A DNA stretch of 64,000 nt, taken from contig JAAYAG010000055.1 in assembly GCA_012719495.1 (NCBI GenBank), positions 21,181 to 85,180 of the forward strand. The letters run 5' to 3'. The DNA is from Bacteroidales bacterium. GTDB lineage: Bacteria > Bacteroidota > Bacteroidia > Bacteroidales > Prolixibacteraceae. The notes under the pieces were generated by a model. That model had not been told where the DNA came from. It saw nothing but the letters and a program-made list of their open reading frames with translations, and ran no database searches. Shown piece by piece: positions 46,844 to 55,978 of this stretch; positions within the stretch are counted from its first letter, which is position 1, and every line of letters starts with the position of its first letter. The position numbers were made by a program, and so were the translations under genes.

Positions 46844-47689
46844 ATGATTGGAAATTTATTAAAAGGAAAGAAGGGAATAATTTTCGGTGCACTCAACGAA
46901 TCATCGATTGCATGGAAAGTTGCAGAACGTGCTGTAGAAGAAGGTGCTCAGATCGTCTTGAGCAATACCCCCATGGCATTGCGATTGGGTGAGACAGAAG
47001 CTTTGGCGAAGAAACTGAATTCGATTGTTATTCCTGCCGATGCTACAGAAATCGACGACCTGGATGCGTTAATTAAAAAGTCAATGGAATACTTGGGGGG
47101 TAAATTTGATTTCATTCTTCACTCCATTGGTATGTCACCCAATGTTCGCAAAGGCCGTCATTACAGCGATCTCGATTACGGTTTTCTAGAAAAAACCCTT
47201 GATGTTTCGGCTGTTTCGTTCCACAAAGTAATTCAAACGGCCCGTAAGAACGATGCTCTTAATGAGTGGGGCTCTATTTTGGCCTTGAGTTATGTTGCGG
47301 CGCAACGTACATTTTACGGATACAATGATATGGCTGATGCAAAAGCCCTTCTAGAATCGATTGCCCGGAGTTTCGGCTATATTTATGGTAGGGAAAAAAA
47401 TGTGAGAATAAACACGATATCTCAATCTCCAACCCCGACTACAGCAGGTCAGGGCGTTAAAGGCTTCGACCACTTGATGGATTATTCAGAACGAATGTCT
47501 CCATTAGGAAATGCAACTGCCGATGATTGTGCCGATTATTGCATTGTAATGTTTTCTGACTTGACCCGCAAAGTAACTATGCAAAATCTATTTCACGATG
47601 GCGGTTTTTCAAGTATGGGCATGAGTCTAAGGGCGATTGAACAATACAACAAGAGTTTCGAATATGATAAAGAACATCCATTCGATTAA
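46844..47689 (+). CDS. fabI: Enoyl-[acyl-carrier-protein] reductase (NADH), FabI
   Basis: FabI carries out the last reduction of fatty-acid elongation. The 281 residues have GKKGIIFGALNESSIAWKVA (nucleotide site, G-x5-S-I-A), LHSIGMSP, and the catalytic pair Tyr160-x6-Lys167 (Y-N-D-M-A-D-A-K) with the second Tyr150 ten residues earlier, the triclosan-binding arrangement. A terminator follows. In the 289-base gap upstream, TTTCGTTT (46740-46747) and AAACGAAA (46774-46781) form an inverted repeat, perhaps a hairpin or operator; no FapR-like site is recognisable. Confidence 0.96.
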   Translation: MIGNLLKGKKGIIFGALNESSIAWKVAERAVEEGAQIVLSNTPMALRLGETEALAKKLNSIVIPADATEIDDLDALIKKSMEYLGGKFDFILHSIGMSPNVRKGRHYSDLDYGFLEKTLDVSAVSFHKVIQTARKNDALNEWGSILALSYVAAQRTFYGYNDMADAKALLESIARSFGYIYGREKNVRINTISQSPTPTTAGQGVKGFDHLMDYSERMSPLGNATADDCADYCIVMFSDLTRKVTMQNLFHDGGFSSMGMSLRAIEQYNKSFEYDKEHPFD

Positions 47690-47719
47690 TTTAGCATTTA
47701 GAATTTTTAGATAATTATG

Positions 47720-47752
47720 AAGCTTTCGTTCATCAACGGAGGCTTTTTTTTT
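47720..47752 (+). terminator. Terminator after fabI
   Basis: AAGC/GCTT and CGTT/AACG pair around a small bulge at 47720-47745, followed by eight or more T. Confidence 0.8.
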
Positions 47753-47890
47753 GCAGAATTGATGAGCGTTTTAACTAAAAAGATTAAAATTTATGATGTT
47801 TTGTATTGGTGTTTTGAATTATTTGTCGAAAAATGAGTAAATTAATACCAGTAAAATAGATTTTGATAATAAACTTAATACCAATTTCAC

Positions 47891-48592
47891 ATGGATAATT
47901 TTCTATTGAATTATTTGGGGAAAGCCAATTTATGTAACGATCCAAATATTGCGGGACCTGTAATAACCATTTCGCGTGAATGTGGATGCTCGGCAAACCG
48001 AATAGCTATTAAGCTGTCAAAAATTCTCACAGGATACAGTTATCAATCTGAAAATAAAAAAGATGTAGAATGGAAATGGTACAACAAAGAAATCATTGAA
48101 AAAGCAGCATTAGAACTCGAAACTAATCCTGAGAAAATAAGAAGTGTATTTCTGGGCGAAGTGAAAAACAGTTTACATCAGGTTGCTACTGCATTTTCCA
48201 CCGAGAAGATGTATGATGCAGAAGACCAAAATGTTATCGACACTGTTTCAGGAGTAATCCGTAAAATTGCCTGCGATGGTAATTGCATTATCGTTGGGCG
48301 TGCTGCTAATATTGCATCAAAAGATATCCCCAGACATTTAAGCATTAAATTGCAGGCCCCACTTGAATGGAGAACTCACAGAATAATGAAAATCAGCAAT
48401 ATGGCATATTTTGAAGCACAAAATTACATTCAAACAATTGATAATGAGCGCGATTTGTTTATTGAGCATATTGCAGGCCGAAAAATCGAAAATAGTGATT
48501 TCGATATTGTTTTTAATTATGCAACTATGATCGATGATCACATTGTAGACGCAATTGTAAATGTGGCCAAGAATAAAAAAATCATCCTATAG
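47891..48592 (+). CDS. Cytidylate kinase-like family protein
   Basis: The 233-residue protein has a P-loop-like start, PVITISRECGCSANRIAIKL at about 24-43, a helical insert and the block CIIVGRAANIASKDIPRHLSI, as in the cytidylate-kinase-like family (PF13189). The strand after it (SIKLQAPLEWRTHRI) fits the nucleoside-kinase fold. The substrate is unknown; these proteins are distinct from the true Cmk that cells need for dCTP. It seems to be a lone gene, ending in a terminator shared with nagB. Confidence 0.82.
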   Translation: MDNFLLNYLGKANLCNDPNIAGPVITISRECGCSANRIAIKLSKILTGYSYQSENKKDVEWKWYNKEIIEKAALELETNPEKIRSVFLGEVKNSLHQVATAFSTEKMYDAEDQNVIDTVSGVIRKIACDGNCIIVGRAANIASKDIPRHLSIKLQAPLEWRTHRIMKISNMAYFEAQNYIQTIDNERDLFIEHIAGRKIENSDFDIVFNYATMIDDHIVDAIVNVAKNKKIIL

Positions 48593-48630
48593 AAAATGCA
48601 ATCACATAGCACCACTGAAAACAATTAAAT

Positions 48631-48667
48631 AAACAGGCTGACGAAATACAAAATCGTCAGCCTGTTT
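48631..48667. terminator. Bidirectional terminator between the cytidylate-kinase-like gene and nagB
   Basis: AAACAGGCTGACGA at 48631-48644 pairs with TCGTCAGCCTGTTT at 48654-48667, a perfect 14-bp stem. Confidence 0.9.
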
Positions 48668-48671
48668 ATTT

Positions 48672-49460
48672 CTAAAGAATGATATCTCTCTCAATATCTT
48701 TGAAATACCTGTAAGTACTCACTTTTAATTCTTCGCATGCAGCTTCATCGCAAACGATAATTCCTTTAGGATGCATTTGCAAAGCACTGATTGTCCACAT
48801 ATGATTAACCCCTTCTTCAATAGCGTGTTGGAGAGCCCGGGCTTTATTGTGGCCGTTCACAATTATCAGAACTTCTTTGGCGTCCATCACGGTTGCAACA
48901 CCCACGGTTAGGGCGGTTCCCGGCACTTTTTCAGGGTCGTTATCAAAGAAACGAGAATTGGCCAAAATTGTATCGCGGGTTAGACTCTTAACTCGGGTGC
49001 GTGACAATAGTGATGATCCGGGTTCATTGAAAGCAATATGTCCGTCAGGGCCGATGCCGCCCATGAAAAGATCTATTCCGTCATAGCTAGCAATCTTCTG
49101 TTCATATTGTTCACATTCAATTGTTTTATCAGGGGCATTGCCATCGAGTATGTTTACGTTATCTTTCACAATGTCGATATGGTTGAAAAAATTATCCCAC
49201 ATAAACGTGTAATAACTTTGCGGGTGATTTTGTGGTATTCCAATGTATTCGTCCATATTGAACGTTACCACATTATTGAACGATACTTTTTTTTGCTGGT
49301 AAAGCTTTATTAGTTCTTTGTAAGTACCAAGTGGCGAAGACCCCGTGGGGAGTCCCAGTACAAATGGTTTTTCACTCACATTACTGTTAATTTTGCTTGC
49401 GATGTAGCTAGCTGCCCATTTCGACAGCTTGTCGTAATCAGGCTGGATAATAAGTCTCAT
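48672..49460 (-). CDS. nagB: Glucosamine-6-phosphate deaminase
   Basis: NagB turns glucosamine 6-phosphate into fructose 6-phosphate and ammonia, letting amino sugars enter glycolysis. The 262 residues show [12 protein letters not shown] (phosphate loop, 36-47), the catalytic Asp70 in [26 protein letters not shown] with Asp139, His141 and Glu146, and [13 protein letters not shown]. Length matches the E. coli enzyme with an offset of two. A perfect 9-base inverted repeat lies seven bases before its ATG, a likely operator. No nagA, nagC or transporter gene is adjacent. Confidence 0.96.
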   Translation of the reverse strand: MRLIIQPDYDKLSKWAASYIASKINSNVSEKPFVLGLPTGSSPLGTYKELIKLYQQKKVSFNNVVTFNMDEYIGIPQNHPQSYYTFMWDNFFNHIDIVKDNVNILDGNAPDKTIECEQYEQKIASYDGIDLFMGGIGPDGHIAFNEPGSSLLSRTRVKSLTRDTILANSRFFDNDPEKVPGTALTVGVATVMDAKEVLIIVNGHNKARALQHAIEEGVNHMWTISALQMHPKGIIVCDEAACEELKVSTYRYFKDIERDIIL

Positions 49461-49467
49461 AATTTGA

Positions 49468-49495
49468 TTTGTTAGCGTATGAATTTGCTAACAAA
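49468..49495 (-). promoter_or_regulatory. Candidate nagB operator: 9-base inverted repeat
   Basis: TTTGTTAGC at 49468-49476 and GCTAACAAA at 49487-49495 are perfect inverted copies with a ten-base spacer, ending seven bases before the nagB ATG. Arm length and spacing suit a dimeric repressor; an RNA hairpin blocking translation is the alternative. Confidence 0.5.
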
Positions 49496-49579
49496 AGAAC
49501 AAAAGATTTGGAATAATTTATTTATTTAAGAAAAAAAATATAAAAATTTATTTCAACGACTCTCTTATTATCAATCAGT

Positions 49580-50776
49580 TTAATCAAAGAATTCGATTAG
49601 CTTATCTGCCATTGCGTTAGCAAGAGCAAGTGACTCTGTGTATTTATCTTGTTTCATCGATCCTTTTTCTTCAACAGGTTGATTTACAAGATTCCATTTA
49701 ATAGCTTCAGCAAATTTCTCAAGGTTCTTCACTCCTCCTCCATTCCAGCTGTATGATCCAAAGATTCCAAGGAAATGATCTTTAATGCCTTTGTGTTCAA
49801 TTTCCCGTACTACTGATTCTACTGATGGAAACATTTCGTTATTATAGGCACAACTGCCAATAATGACTCCTTTATATTTGAATATATCGCTGATAATGTT
49901 TGAAATGTGTGTTTTTGAAGCATCATAAACGCGAATGTTTTTTATGCCTCTAACGGCAAGCTGACGAGCAATGGTATCAGCCATTTTTTCGGTATTTCCA
50001 TACATTGAGCCAAAAATGATAACTACTCCATTATCCGTAGTATAGCTGCTCCATTTTTTGTATTTATCCATAATCCATGGGATATGTGAACGCCATATCA
50101 TTCCGTGCGAAGGAGCAATTTGTTCAATATCAATCCCTTCAAGTTTTGTTAAAGCACGCTGCGTATGAGGGCAATATTTTCCCACAATGTTTGTGAAGTA
50201 ACGCATAGTCTCTTCTTCATAAAAAGCTAGGTTTATTTCATCATCGAAAATTCCACCATCAAGTGTTCCAAAGCTACCAAATGCATCGTTCGAAAACAGT
50301 ATTTTAGTAGTTGAATCGTAGGTTACCATGCTTTCTGGCCAATGAACCATCGGAATAGTTTGAAAAATAAGCTTATGCTTTCCTAAGTCCAACGTGTCAC
50401 CATCTTCAATGATCAGCGTTTGCTCAGTGATCCCATAGAAATTTTCAATCATGGGAAAGGTTTTTTTGTTTCCGACAAGTGTAACCGAAGGATATTTATC
50501 GCGAATAGCCTTTAACGAACCCGAATGATCTGGTTCTACATGGTTTATAATAACATAGTCTATGGGTTTATTGCCTATTATGTGGTCAATTTTCTCAAAA
50601 AATTCATCGGTGAATTTTCTGTCAACTGTATCAATCAGACATACTTTTTCATCGTCAATCAAGTATGAATTATACGAAACTCCATATGGCAAAGGCCAAT
50701 AGTTTTCGAATAATGATGTACGGCGGTCGTTTACTCCAATGTAGTATATATCGTCCGAAAGATTTATTTTGTGCAT
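49580..50776 (-). CDS. FprA-type flavodiiron protein
   Basis: Flavodiiron proteins reduce O2 to water or NO to N2O and protect anaerobes. The 398 residues have a metallo-beta-lactamase domain with iron ligands His79, Glu81, Asp83, His145, Asp164 and His224 (N-H-V-E-P-D-H-S-G; P-M-V-H-W; S-N-D-A-F; A-P-S-H-G). A flavodoxin-like domain from about 252 follows (IIFGSMYGNTEKMADTIA). There is no rubredoxin extension, so an outside electron donor is needed. It is a single gene. GTTTCTA/TAGAAAC at 50783-50822 forms an inverted repeat in its leader. Confidence 0.95.
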   Translation of the reverse strand: MHKINLSDDIYYIGVNDRRTSLFENYWPLPYGVSYNSYLIDDEKVCLIDTVDRKFTDEFFEKIDHIIGNKPIDYVIINHVEPDHSGSLKAIRDKYPSVTLVGNKKTFPMIENFYGITEQTLIIEDGDTLDLGKHKLIFQTIPMVHWPESMVTYDSTTKILFSNDAFGSFGTLDGGIFDDEINLAFYEEETMRYFTNIVGKYCPHTQRALTKLEGIDIEQIAPSHGMIWRSHIPWIMDKYKKWSSYTTDNGVVIIFGSMYGNTEKMADTIARQLAVRGIKNIRVYDASKTHISNIISDIFKYKGVIIGSCAYNNEMFPSVESVVREIEHKGIKDHFLGIFGSYSWNGGGVKNLEKFAEAIKWNLVNQPVEEKGSMKQDKYTESLALANAMADKLIEFFD

Positions 50777-51021
50777 AAACTTGTTTCTATTAAAATTTCT
50801 GCGAATTTACATGTTTAGAAACTGTGTTCAAAACCTTGGTTGCTTTTCTTGTAAACATTTCAACGATAAGTTAATGCTGCGTATTGCATTGTGCAATCAA
50901 AATAGCAATATAACCATTGCATTGTAATTATAAAGTTGATTAAACCTTGGCTTTAAACTTTGTGGTTTAGTAACAATGCATCATTTTTAGCCGAGATGAA
51001 GCAATGTGTTGTTTAGCTTTG

Positions 51022-51029
51022 TATTTTTG
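51022..51029 (+). promoter_or_regulatory. -7 promoter box for mltG
   Basis: TATTTTTG is a perfect TAnnTTTG, 16 bases before the ATG at 51046, giving a leader of about ten bases. Confidence 0.45.
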
Positions 51030-51045
51030 CAAAAAATAAAAAAAT

Positions 51046-52107
51046 ATGGCAGTTTTTCAAAAATCAAAAACAATGGTTTTTCCGAAAGTCGGAAAAATTT
51101 CAATGGTAGTTTTTGCGGTTCTGCTCATTGGTGTTGTTATTTGGGCTTTCCAAACCTTTGGCTACATTTTTAATCCCAATGTGGTAAAAGACACTGTTAT
51201 TACAATTCCTACTGGAGCCTCATATGGCGATGTGGAAAAAATGCTAAAAGAACAGCAAGTGCTTGAAAATTACAAGGCATTTCGATGGGTTGCTAAGAAA
51301 AAGAATTACAAAAGCAGCGTGAAACCAGGACGCTACGAGTTGAAAAAAGGATGGAACACCAATCAGGTAGTGAACAAACTTCGAAGCGGAGTTCAGGATC
51401 CTCTGGATGTTACGTTCAACAATGTGCGGACTTTCTCCGAACTGGCGGGGAAAGTGGCTGCTTATCTTGAAACAGATTCAATTTCATTGTTAGCTGAGTT
51501 TATGTCTGATGCTGTAGCTCAAAAATATGGTTTTACCAAGGAAACTTTTCCGGCCATGTTTATTCCGAATACATATGAATTGTACTGGACTACTACCCCT
51601 TCGCAGTTTATTGAACGTATGAAAAAAGAGTATGATCGGTTTTGGTCTGCTGAAAGAAAGAATAAAGCAAACACATTGGGTATAAACCCCTTAGAGGTTT
51701 CAATTTTAGCTTCAATTGTTCAGGAAGAGACCAATCTTAACACTGATAAACCGATAATAGCCGGAGTTTATGTAAATCGCTTGAAAAGAGGTATGCCGTT
51801 GCAGGCTTGTCCGACGGTTAAGTTTGCATTAGGCGATTTTTCAATAAGAAGGGTAACAACTGAAATGACCCAAACAGATTCTCCGTATAATACTTACCGC
51901 ATTGCCGGTTTGCCTCCAGGACCAATTACATTTCCTGATTTGTCGTCGATTAATGCTGTGCTGAATGCTCAAAACCACGATTATTATTACTTCAGTGCTA
52001 AAGAAGATTTTTCAGGTCATACTACATTTGCCCGAACACTAACAGAACATAACCGTAATGCAAGTCGCTATCAACAAGCTCTTAATGAGAAAAAAATTTG
52101 GCGTTAA
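51046..52107 (+). CDS. mltG: Endolytic transglycosylase MltG
   Basis: MltG cuts nascent glycan strands in the inner membrane's outer face, ending their growth. The 353 residues have one N-terminal membrane helix (about 18-36), a LysM-like part and the YceG catalytic domain with LASIVQEETN at 221-230 (catalytic-site Glu227/Glu228; the first Glu of the usual E-K-E-T is Gln226), PIIAGVYVNRL and the closing SPYNTYRIAGLPPGPI at 279-294. Its end and the AMMECR1 gene converge 27 bases apart without a clear terminator. Confidence 0.92.
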   Translation: MAVFQKSKTMVFPKVGKISMVVFAVLLIGVVIWAFQTFGYIFNPNVVKDTVITIPTGASYGDVEKMLKEQQVLENYKAFRWVAKKKNYKSSVKPGRYELKKGWNTNQVVNKLRSGVQDPLDVTFNNVRTFSELAGKVAAYLETDSISLLAEFMSDAVAQKYGFTKETFPAMFIPNTYELYWTTTPSQFIERMKKEYDRFWSAERKNKANTLGINPLEVSILASIVQEETNLNTDKPIIAGVYVNRLKRGMPLQACPTVKFALGDFSIRRVTTEMTQTDSPYNTYRIAGLPPGPITFPDLSSINAVLNAQNHDYYYFSAKEDFSGHTTFARTLTEHNRNASRYQQALNEKKIWR

Positions 52108-52133
52108 ATAGTTAGTAGTATTCTAAATATCTG

Positions 52134-52700
52134 CTACATAGAATCCTTCTCTCCAAAAACCAACGCCTCGTATACATACAACTCTGCCAATTTCCAGCCA
52201 TCCCAACCAATTCCTGCTTTATCTCGTGCACAATGCCCCAAAAATTCATCAACTGTCCAACCAGTTTCTATGGCAACTTGTGGTAAAAAAGTGCCGCTAT
52301 TCACTCCTCTCCTAATATAAATGCCATGCTTGCCAAGAATAAAATCATCAATTGAATCTATTCTCTGTAAGGGGGTAAGCACTGAAATTTCTATCTCAAT
52401 ATGTGGCAGTTCATTATTGTTTACCGGCAGAAAGCGGTGATCGTGAAATGCAGCAGAAAGAGCCATTTGCTGTATGGTAACGTAAAGCGGATCGTTAGTA
52501 ATAAACCGGCCAATGCAACCTCTTAATTGTTTGTCCTTGTGCAGTGTAACAAACGCTCCACAGTCTAATTTCAGATTATCAGAATATGATAACGTATCGA
52601 CATGATATAAGTTGTTATGTTCTAACCATTGCTCAATCGTTTTGCGGGCAATCATCAGTAAGGTTGACTTCTCTTGCTTAGTTAGTTTAAAATTGCTCAT
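52134..52700 (-). CDS. amrA: AmmeMemoRadiSam system protein A (AMMECR1 domain)
   Basis: From the ATG at 52700 the protein has 188 residues; the track-like extension two codons upstream begins with TTG. It carries the AMMECR1 hallmark L-R-G-C-I-G at about 58-63 and the usual order around it: GAFVTLHKDKQLRGCIGRF, LSAAFHDHRF, EIEISVLTPLQRI and FLPQVAIETGWTVDEFLGHC. The human relative is AMMECR1; in many bacteria and archaea it occurs with a Memo protein and a radical SAM enzyme as a set whose reaction is unknown. Here the partners lie 2-4 kb upstream on the same strand, after nadD, gmk and yicC. A 121-base gap with a 16-base palindrome sets it apart from nadD. Confidence 0.9.
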   Translation of the reverse strand: MSNFKLTKQEKSTLLMIARKTIEQWLEHNNLYHVDTLSYSDNLKLDCGAFVTLHKDKQLRGCIGRFITNDPLYVTIQQMALSAAFHDHRFLPVNNNELPHIEIEISVLTPLQRIDSIDDFILGKHGIYIRRGVNSGTFLPQVAIETGWTVDEFLGHCARDKAGIGWDGWKLAELYVYEALVFGEKDSM

Positions 52701-52735
52701 AATCAACTATTTATTTCCAAAGGCATTATAAGTCA

Positions 52736-52751
52736 CTAGTTTATAAACTAG
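52736..52751 (-). promoter_or_regulatory. 16-base perfect palindrome before the AMMECR1 gene
   Basis: CTAGTTTATAAACTAG reads the same on both strands and lies 36 bases before the ATG at 52700, in the only sizeable gap of the cluster. It could be an operator. No T-run follows on the minus strand, so it is not a normal terminator. Confidence 0.35.
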
Positions 52752-52821
52752 AATGTTGCATTGAACAACTAAAGGTAACAATAATCATAAAAAATAGCAA
52801 AACAATGATTTTCAGGAGTAT

Positions 52822-53403
52822 TTAATCCACAGTTCGATAGAGGTTATGTTGAGCAATGTATGTAGAAACTGAGTTGGGGACCATTTTACTGATGTCCCTA
52901 TTATGGCTAATTGCTTCCCTAATACTTGTTGATGATATTTCCATTTGTGGTGCATTAACAAGTTGAAAATTTCCTTCAATTGCAATGCTTGATGGGTCGA
53001 AGCCTGGCCGAGGATATATGATCAGGGTGTATTCGCTGATTATTTTTTGGTAATCTTTCCATTTATCAATCAGTACATAATTGTCAGATCCCATGATTAA
53101 CCGGAATTCATTGTTGGGATATATTTTCCGCAAATGCACGAGGGTATTGATTGTGTATGATGGTTTAGGTAAGCCAAATTCAACATCACAAACTTCGATC
53201 GTTGAGTGACCTGATATTGCAAGTTTAACCATTTCAAAGCGTAATTGGTTATCAAGCAGAGATTCCTGCTTTTTGAAAGGATTCTGAGGAGATACTACAA
53301 ACCACAACTGATCAATTGAGCTATGGTTCAATATGTATTCTGCAATAGCAAGATGCCCGTTGTGAATTGGGTTAAATGAGCCAAAAAACAGACCAACAAT
53401 CAT
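52822..53403 (-). CDS. nadD: Nicotinate-nucleotide adenylyltransferase
   Basis: NadD adenylates nicotinate mononucleotide on the way to NAD. The 193 residues open IVGLFFGSFNPIHNGHLAIAEY, with the nucleotidyl-transferase G-S-F-N-P-I-H-N-G-H loop. Other landmarks are VVSPQNPFKKQ, LIMGSDNYVLIDKW and the closing I-S-S-T-S-I-R (about 156-162). Length is standard. It lies 44 bases after gmk on the same strand. Confidence 0.95.
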   Translation of the reverse strand: MIVGLFFGSFNPIHNGHLAIAEYILNHSSIDQLWFVVSPQNPFKKQESLLDNQLRFEMVKLAISGHSTIEVCDVEFGLPKPSYTINTLVHLRKIYPNNEFRLIMGSDNYVLIDKWKDYQKIISEYTLIIYPRPGFDPSSIAIEGNFQLVNAPQMEISSTSIREAISHNRDISKMVPNSVSTYIAQHNLYRTVD

Positions 53404-53447
53404 GGTTAATTTTGTTATTGAAGATTTTAAAACAGACTGTTATTATT

Positions 53448-54017
53448 TCATTTAGAAAGAAACTGACTAACAATTAATTCTACTTCATTAAATGCGTCAT
53501 CAATCCTGTCGTTTACTAATATAACATCGAATTTAGGGGCAAAAGTGAGTTCATATTCTGCTTTTGCTACCCGGGTCGCAATCACTTCTGGCGAATCAGA
53601 CGAACGGTTTACCAGCCTGTTTCTCAGCACTTCAACTGATGGGGGCTGTACAAAAACGGCCAATGCCTCATTCCTGTAATACTTTTTTATATTTAGACCG
53701 CCAACAACATCAACATCGAAAACAACATGTTTCCCTGCTGAACGGATGCGCTCAACTTCACTTAATAGGGTGCCGTAAAAAATGCCCGGATAAACTTCTT
53801 CCCACTCAAGAAACTCTTGATTGTCAATACGCTCTTTAAATTCATCGGTCGTTAAGAAATAGTAATCCTTACCGTGCTTTTCGTTCGAACGAGGAGCACG
53901 GCTTGTAGCAGAAACAGAAAACTCAAGTCCGAAATCTTTTCCTAACAGATGTTTAACTATTGTTGTTTTTCCGGCACCCGATGGAGCAGAAAAAATTAGA
54001 AGCTTTCCTTTTTGCAT
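53448..54017 (-). CDS. gmk: Guanylate kinase
   Basis: Gmk phosphorylates GMP to GDP with ATP. The 189 residues have the P-loop FSAPSGAGKTTIVKHL at 9-24, the GMP-binding SATSRAPRSNEKHGKDYYF, FLEWEEVYPGIFYGT and the VFDVDVVGGLNIKK block. It follows yicC by 84 bases, an order (yicC, gmk) common in bacteria, and precedes nadD. Confidence 0.96.
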   Translation of the reverse strand: MQKGKLLIFSAPSGAGKTTIVKHLLGKDFGLEFSVSATSRAPRSNEKHGKDYYFLTTDEFKERIDNQEFLEWEEVYPGIFYGTLLSEVERIRSAGKHVVFDVDVVGGLNIKKYYRNEALAVFVQPPSVEVLRNRLVNRSSDSPEVIATRVAKAEYELTFAPKFDVILVNDRIDDAFNEVELIVSQFLSK

Positions 54018-54101
54018 ATTATTTTTCGAGCATTTGACGATGTCATTTATTCTTTAATGGCTTATCTGCAAAAACTTACCATACGATCTTCAATGAATTA
54101 A

Positions 54102-54977
54102 TTATAAGATGTTAAGTAATTGTTCTTTGATTTTTTCAAGCTCATCTTTCATCACAATGACCAACTTTTGAATTTCGGAATGGTTTGCTTTTGACCCCAT
54201 TGTATTTATTTCTCTCCCGATCTCCTGAGCAATAAATCCCAGCTTTTTCCCTGAAGGAATTGGCTCTTTAATGGTTTCATAGAAGTATACACAATGATTT
54301 TCGAGGCGGACTTTTTCTTCATTGATGTCCAATTTTTCAAGATAGAAAATAAGTTCCTGTTCGAAACGGTTCGGGTCAGATTGGCCATTGACAGATAAAT
54401 TGTTAAGAGCATCTGTTAGTCGTGTTTTTATTCTGTCAATTCGTTCAGTCTCGTAAGGGTCAACAAGGTTTTTCAATTGACGGATCTGATCAATATGGCT
54501 GAGAATATCGCTTTCCAAGGCTTTCCCTTCCTGTTCGCGGAACATGTTCAGCTTGTCAATAGCCTCATTAATCTTGCTTACTATCAATATCCATTCTTGT
54601 TCATCTAGTTCTTCGTGCTCTACTTTTACTGAATCGGGTAAGCGTAAAATGGTTTGTAAAGCCAATTCGGTCATTTCCATGTTCAATTCATGGTAAATGT
54701 CGATCAACTGATTATAATAGTTGTTAACTATTGGTTTATTGATTGTTGCAGAAGATTCAGCCCCTAAATGTTCACAGTACAGATTAAAATCGACTTTACC
54801 TCGTTCTAGCCGGTCTGAAATTATTTTCCTTATCTCAATATCTTTTTCCCTATATATGCCCGAAATTCGGGTGTTAATATCCAGTTGTTTGCTGTTGAGC
54901 GACTTAATTTCAATAGTAATTTTTTTTGTAGAAAGTTCGCATTCGGCTTTTCCGTAGCCTGTCATCGATTTTATCAT
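54102..54977 (-). CDS. yicC: YicC family endoribonuclease
   Basis: From the ATG at 54977 the protein has 291 residues and opens M-I-K-S-M-T-G-Y-G-K-A as nearly all YicC proteins do; a longer frame from a TTG at 55046 overlaps the Memo gene and lacks conservation. Other family blocks are IEIKSLNSKQLDINTRI, LERGKVDFNLY and the C-terminal GKKLGFIAQEIGREINTMGS and KANHSEIQ. E. coli YicC is a metal-dependent RNase. It lies 56 bases after the Memo gene and 84 before gmk. Confidence 0.93.
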   Translation of the reverse strand: MIKSMTGYGKAECELSTKKITIEIKSLNSKQLDINTRISGIYREKDIEIRKIISDRLERGKVDFNLYCEHLGAESSATINKPIVNNYYNQLIDIYHELNMEMTELALQTILRLPDSVKVEHEELDEQEWILIVSKINEAIDKLNMFREQEGKALESDILSHIDQIRQLKNLVDPYETERIDRIKTRLTDALNNLSVNGQSDPNRFEQELIFYLEKLDINEEKVRLENHCVYFYETIKEPIPSGKKLGFIAQEIGREINTMGSKANHSEIQKLVIVMKDELEKIKEQLLNIL

Positions 54978-55033
54978 AGTCAGTAATTTTGCCCCTAATT
55001 TAATCTTTTTTGTTTTGTTTACTACTGTTTTTT

Positions 55034-55879
55034 TTATTGATCGCAAGTTGCTATGAATGAGGCATAATCTACAACTTTCTCTGAAGGATGCACTTCTCCC
55101 GAATGTCCTTGTCGCAATAAAGTAATGCTTGGATTTGTCGACAACAAACTAGAAACATACAGTAGAGTCATTATTGGACCAAAACCACAAGCTGATACTT
55201 GGTGCTTTTTAACCGCGCTATATACACCTTCCGGATTGTTTTTCAATATTTCGTCGATTACATATCGATCTTTAGTGTAACCTGTTTGAAATGAATCATA
55301 ATGGTTAAAATCAGAAGATGCAATTAACAACATTTTTTTTCCAGTACGTCGACTTGCATCAATAAGTTTTTCTGCTAATATTTTTGCCGAATCAACATGC
55401 TGTACATTCATGGTTATCATTACAATTTTGTATTGAAAATCAAAAAAATGCTGAATAAAAGGCAATTGCACTTCACCTGAATGTTCAAAATCGTGAGCTA
55501 AATTATATGCGGGTAAATTCAACGCATCCTGAAAATCGGTATCATTTTCAAGTGTACCAAGCGGAGTTTCCCAAAGGGAATATGTTGCTGTATTATAGAT
55601 ACCTATCCCATTCCCAGTGTGGTTGGGGTTTACAATTACAACCGTGTCGAATCTCTGACGACTTCTGCGGACAATTTCGTAAAAATGAACGGCTTCATAT
55701 CCTGAGTACATAATGCCGGCATGAGGTACAACACCCCCAATGATTGCTGAATTAGCTGGCAACATTTTAATTTTGCTTTGCTCATTCTCAAGAAAGTGTT
55801 CCATGTAGGCATGTATCGATTTCGTGTCGTCGGGATAGAAACGTCCCGCAAAAGCTGCCTTTCTGACTTTCATTTCCAT
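55034..55879 (-). CDS. amrB: AmmeMemoRadiSam system protein B (Memo family)
   Basis: The 281 residues match the Memo fold, related to class III extradiol dioxygenases: KAAFAGRFYPDD at the start, VVPHAGIMYSG with His53, NPNHTG with His87, SSDFNHY with His193 and V-S-A-C-G-F-G-P with Cys231. These positions agree with the metal-site residues (two His, one Cys) reported for human MEMO1, which binds iron or copper. It follows the radical SAM gene by 99 bases and is followed by yicC. Its reaction is unknown; the retained ligands argue for a working metal site. Confidence 0.92.
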   Translation of the reverse strand: MEMKVRKAAFAGRFYPDDTKSIHAYMEHFLENEQSKIKMLPANSAIIGGVVPHAGIMYSGYEAVHFYEIVRRSRQRFDTVVIVNPNHTGNGIGIYNTATYSLWETPLGTLENDTDFQDALNLPAYNLAHDFEHSGEVQLPFIQHFFDFQYKIVMITMNVQHVDSAKILAEKLIDASRRTGKKMLLIASSDFNHYDSFQTGYTKDRYVIDEILKNNPEGVYSAVKKHQVSACGFGPIMTLLYVSSLLSTNPSITLLRQGHSGEVHPSEKVVDYASFIATCDQ

Positions 55880-55978
55880 GACTGAATATCATTATGCTAT
55901 TTATACAGGCATTTACAAATGCTATTACTGTTTTAATTGCCTTACTGTTAAAGAAATATAGTATTTTAACATCAAAAT

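Noticed and set aside
54978..55046. Longer start for yicC
   Set aside because: It begins with TTG, overlaps the Memo gene and places 23 unconserved residues before the family's M-I-K-S-M-T-G-Y-G start.
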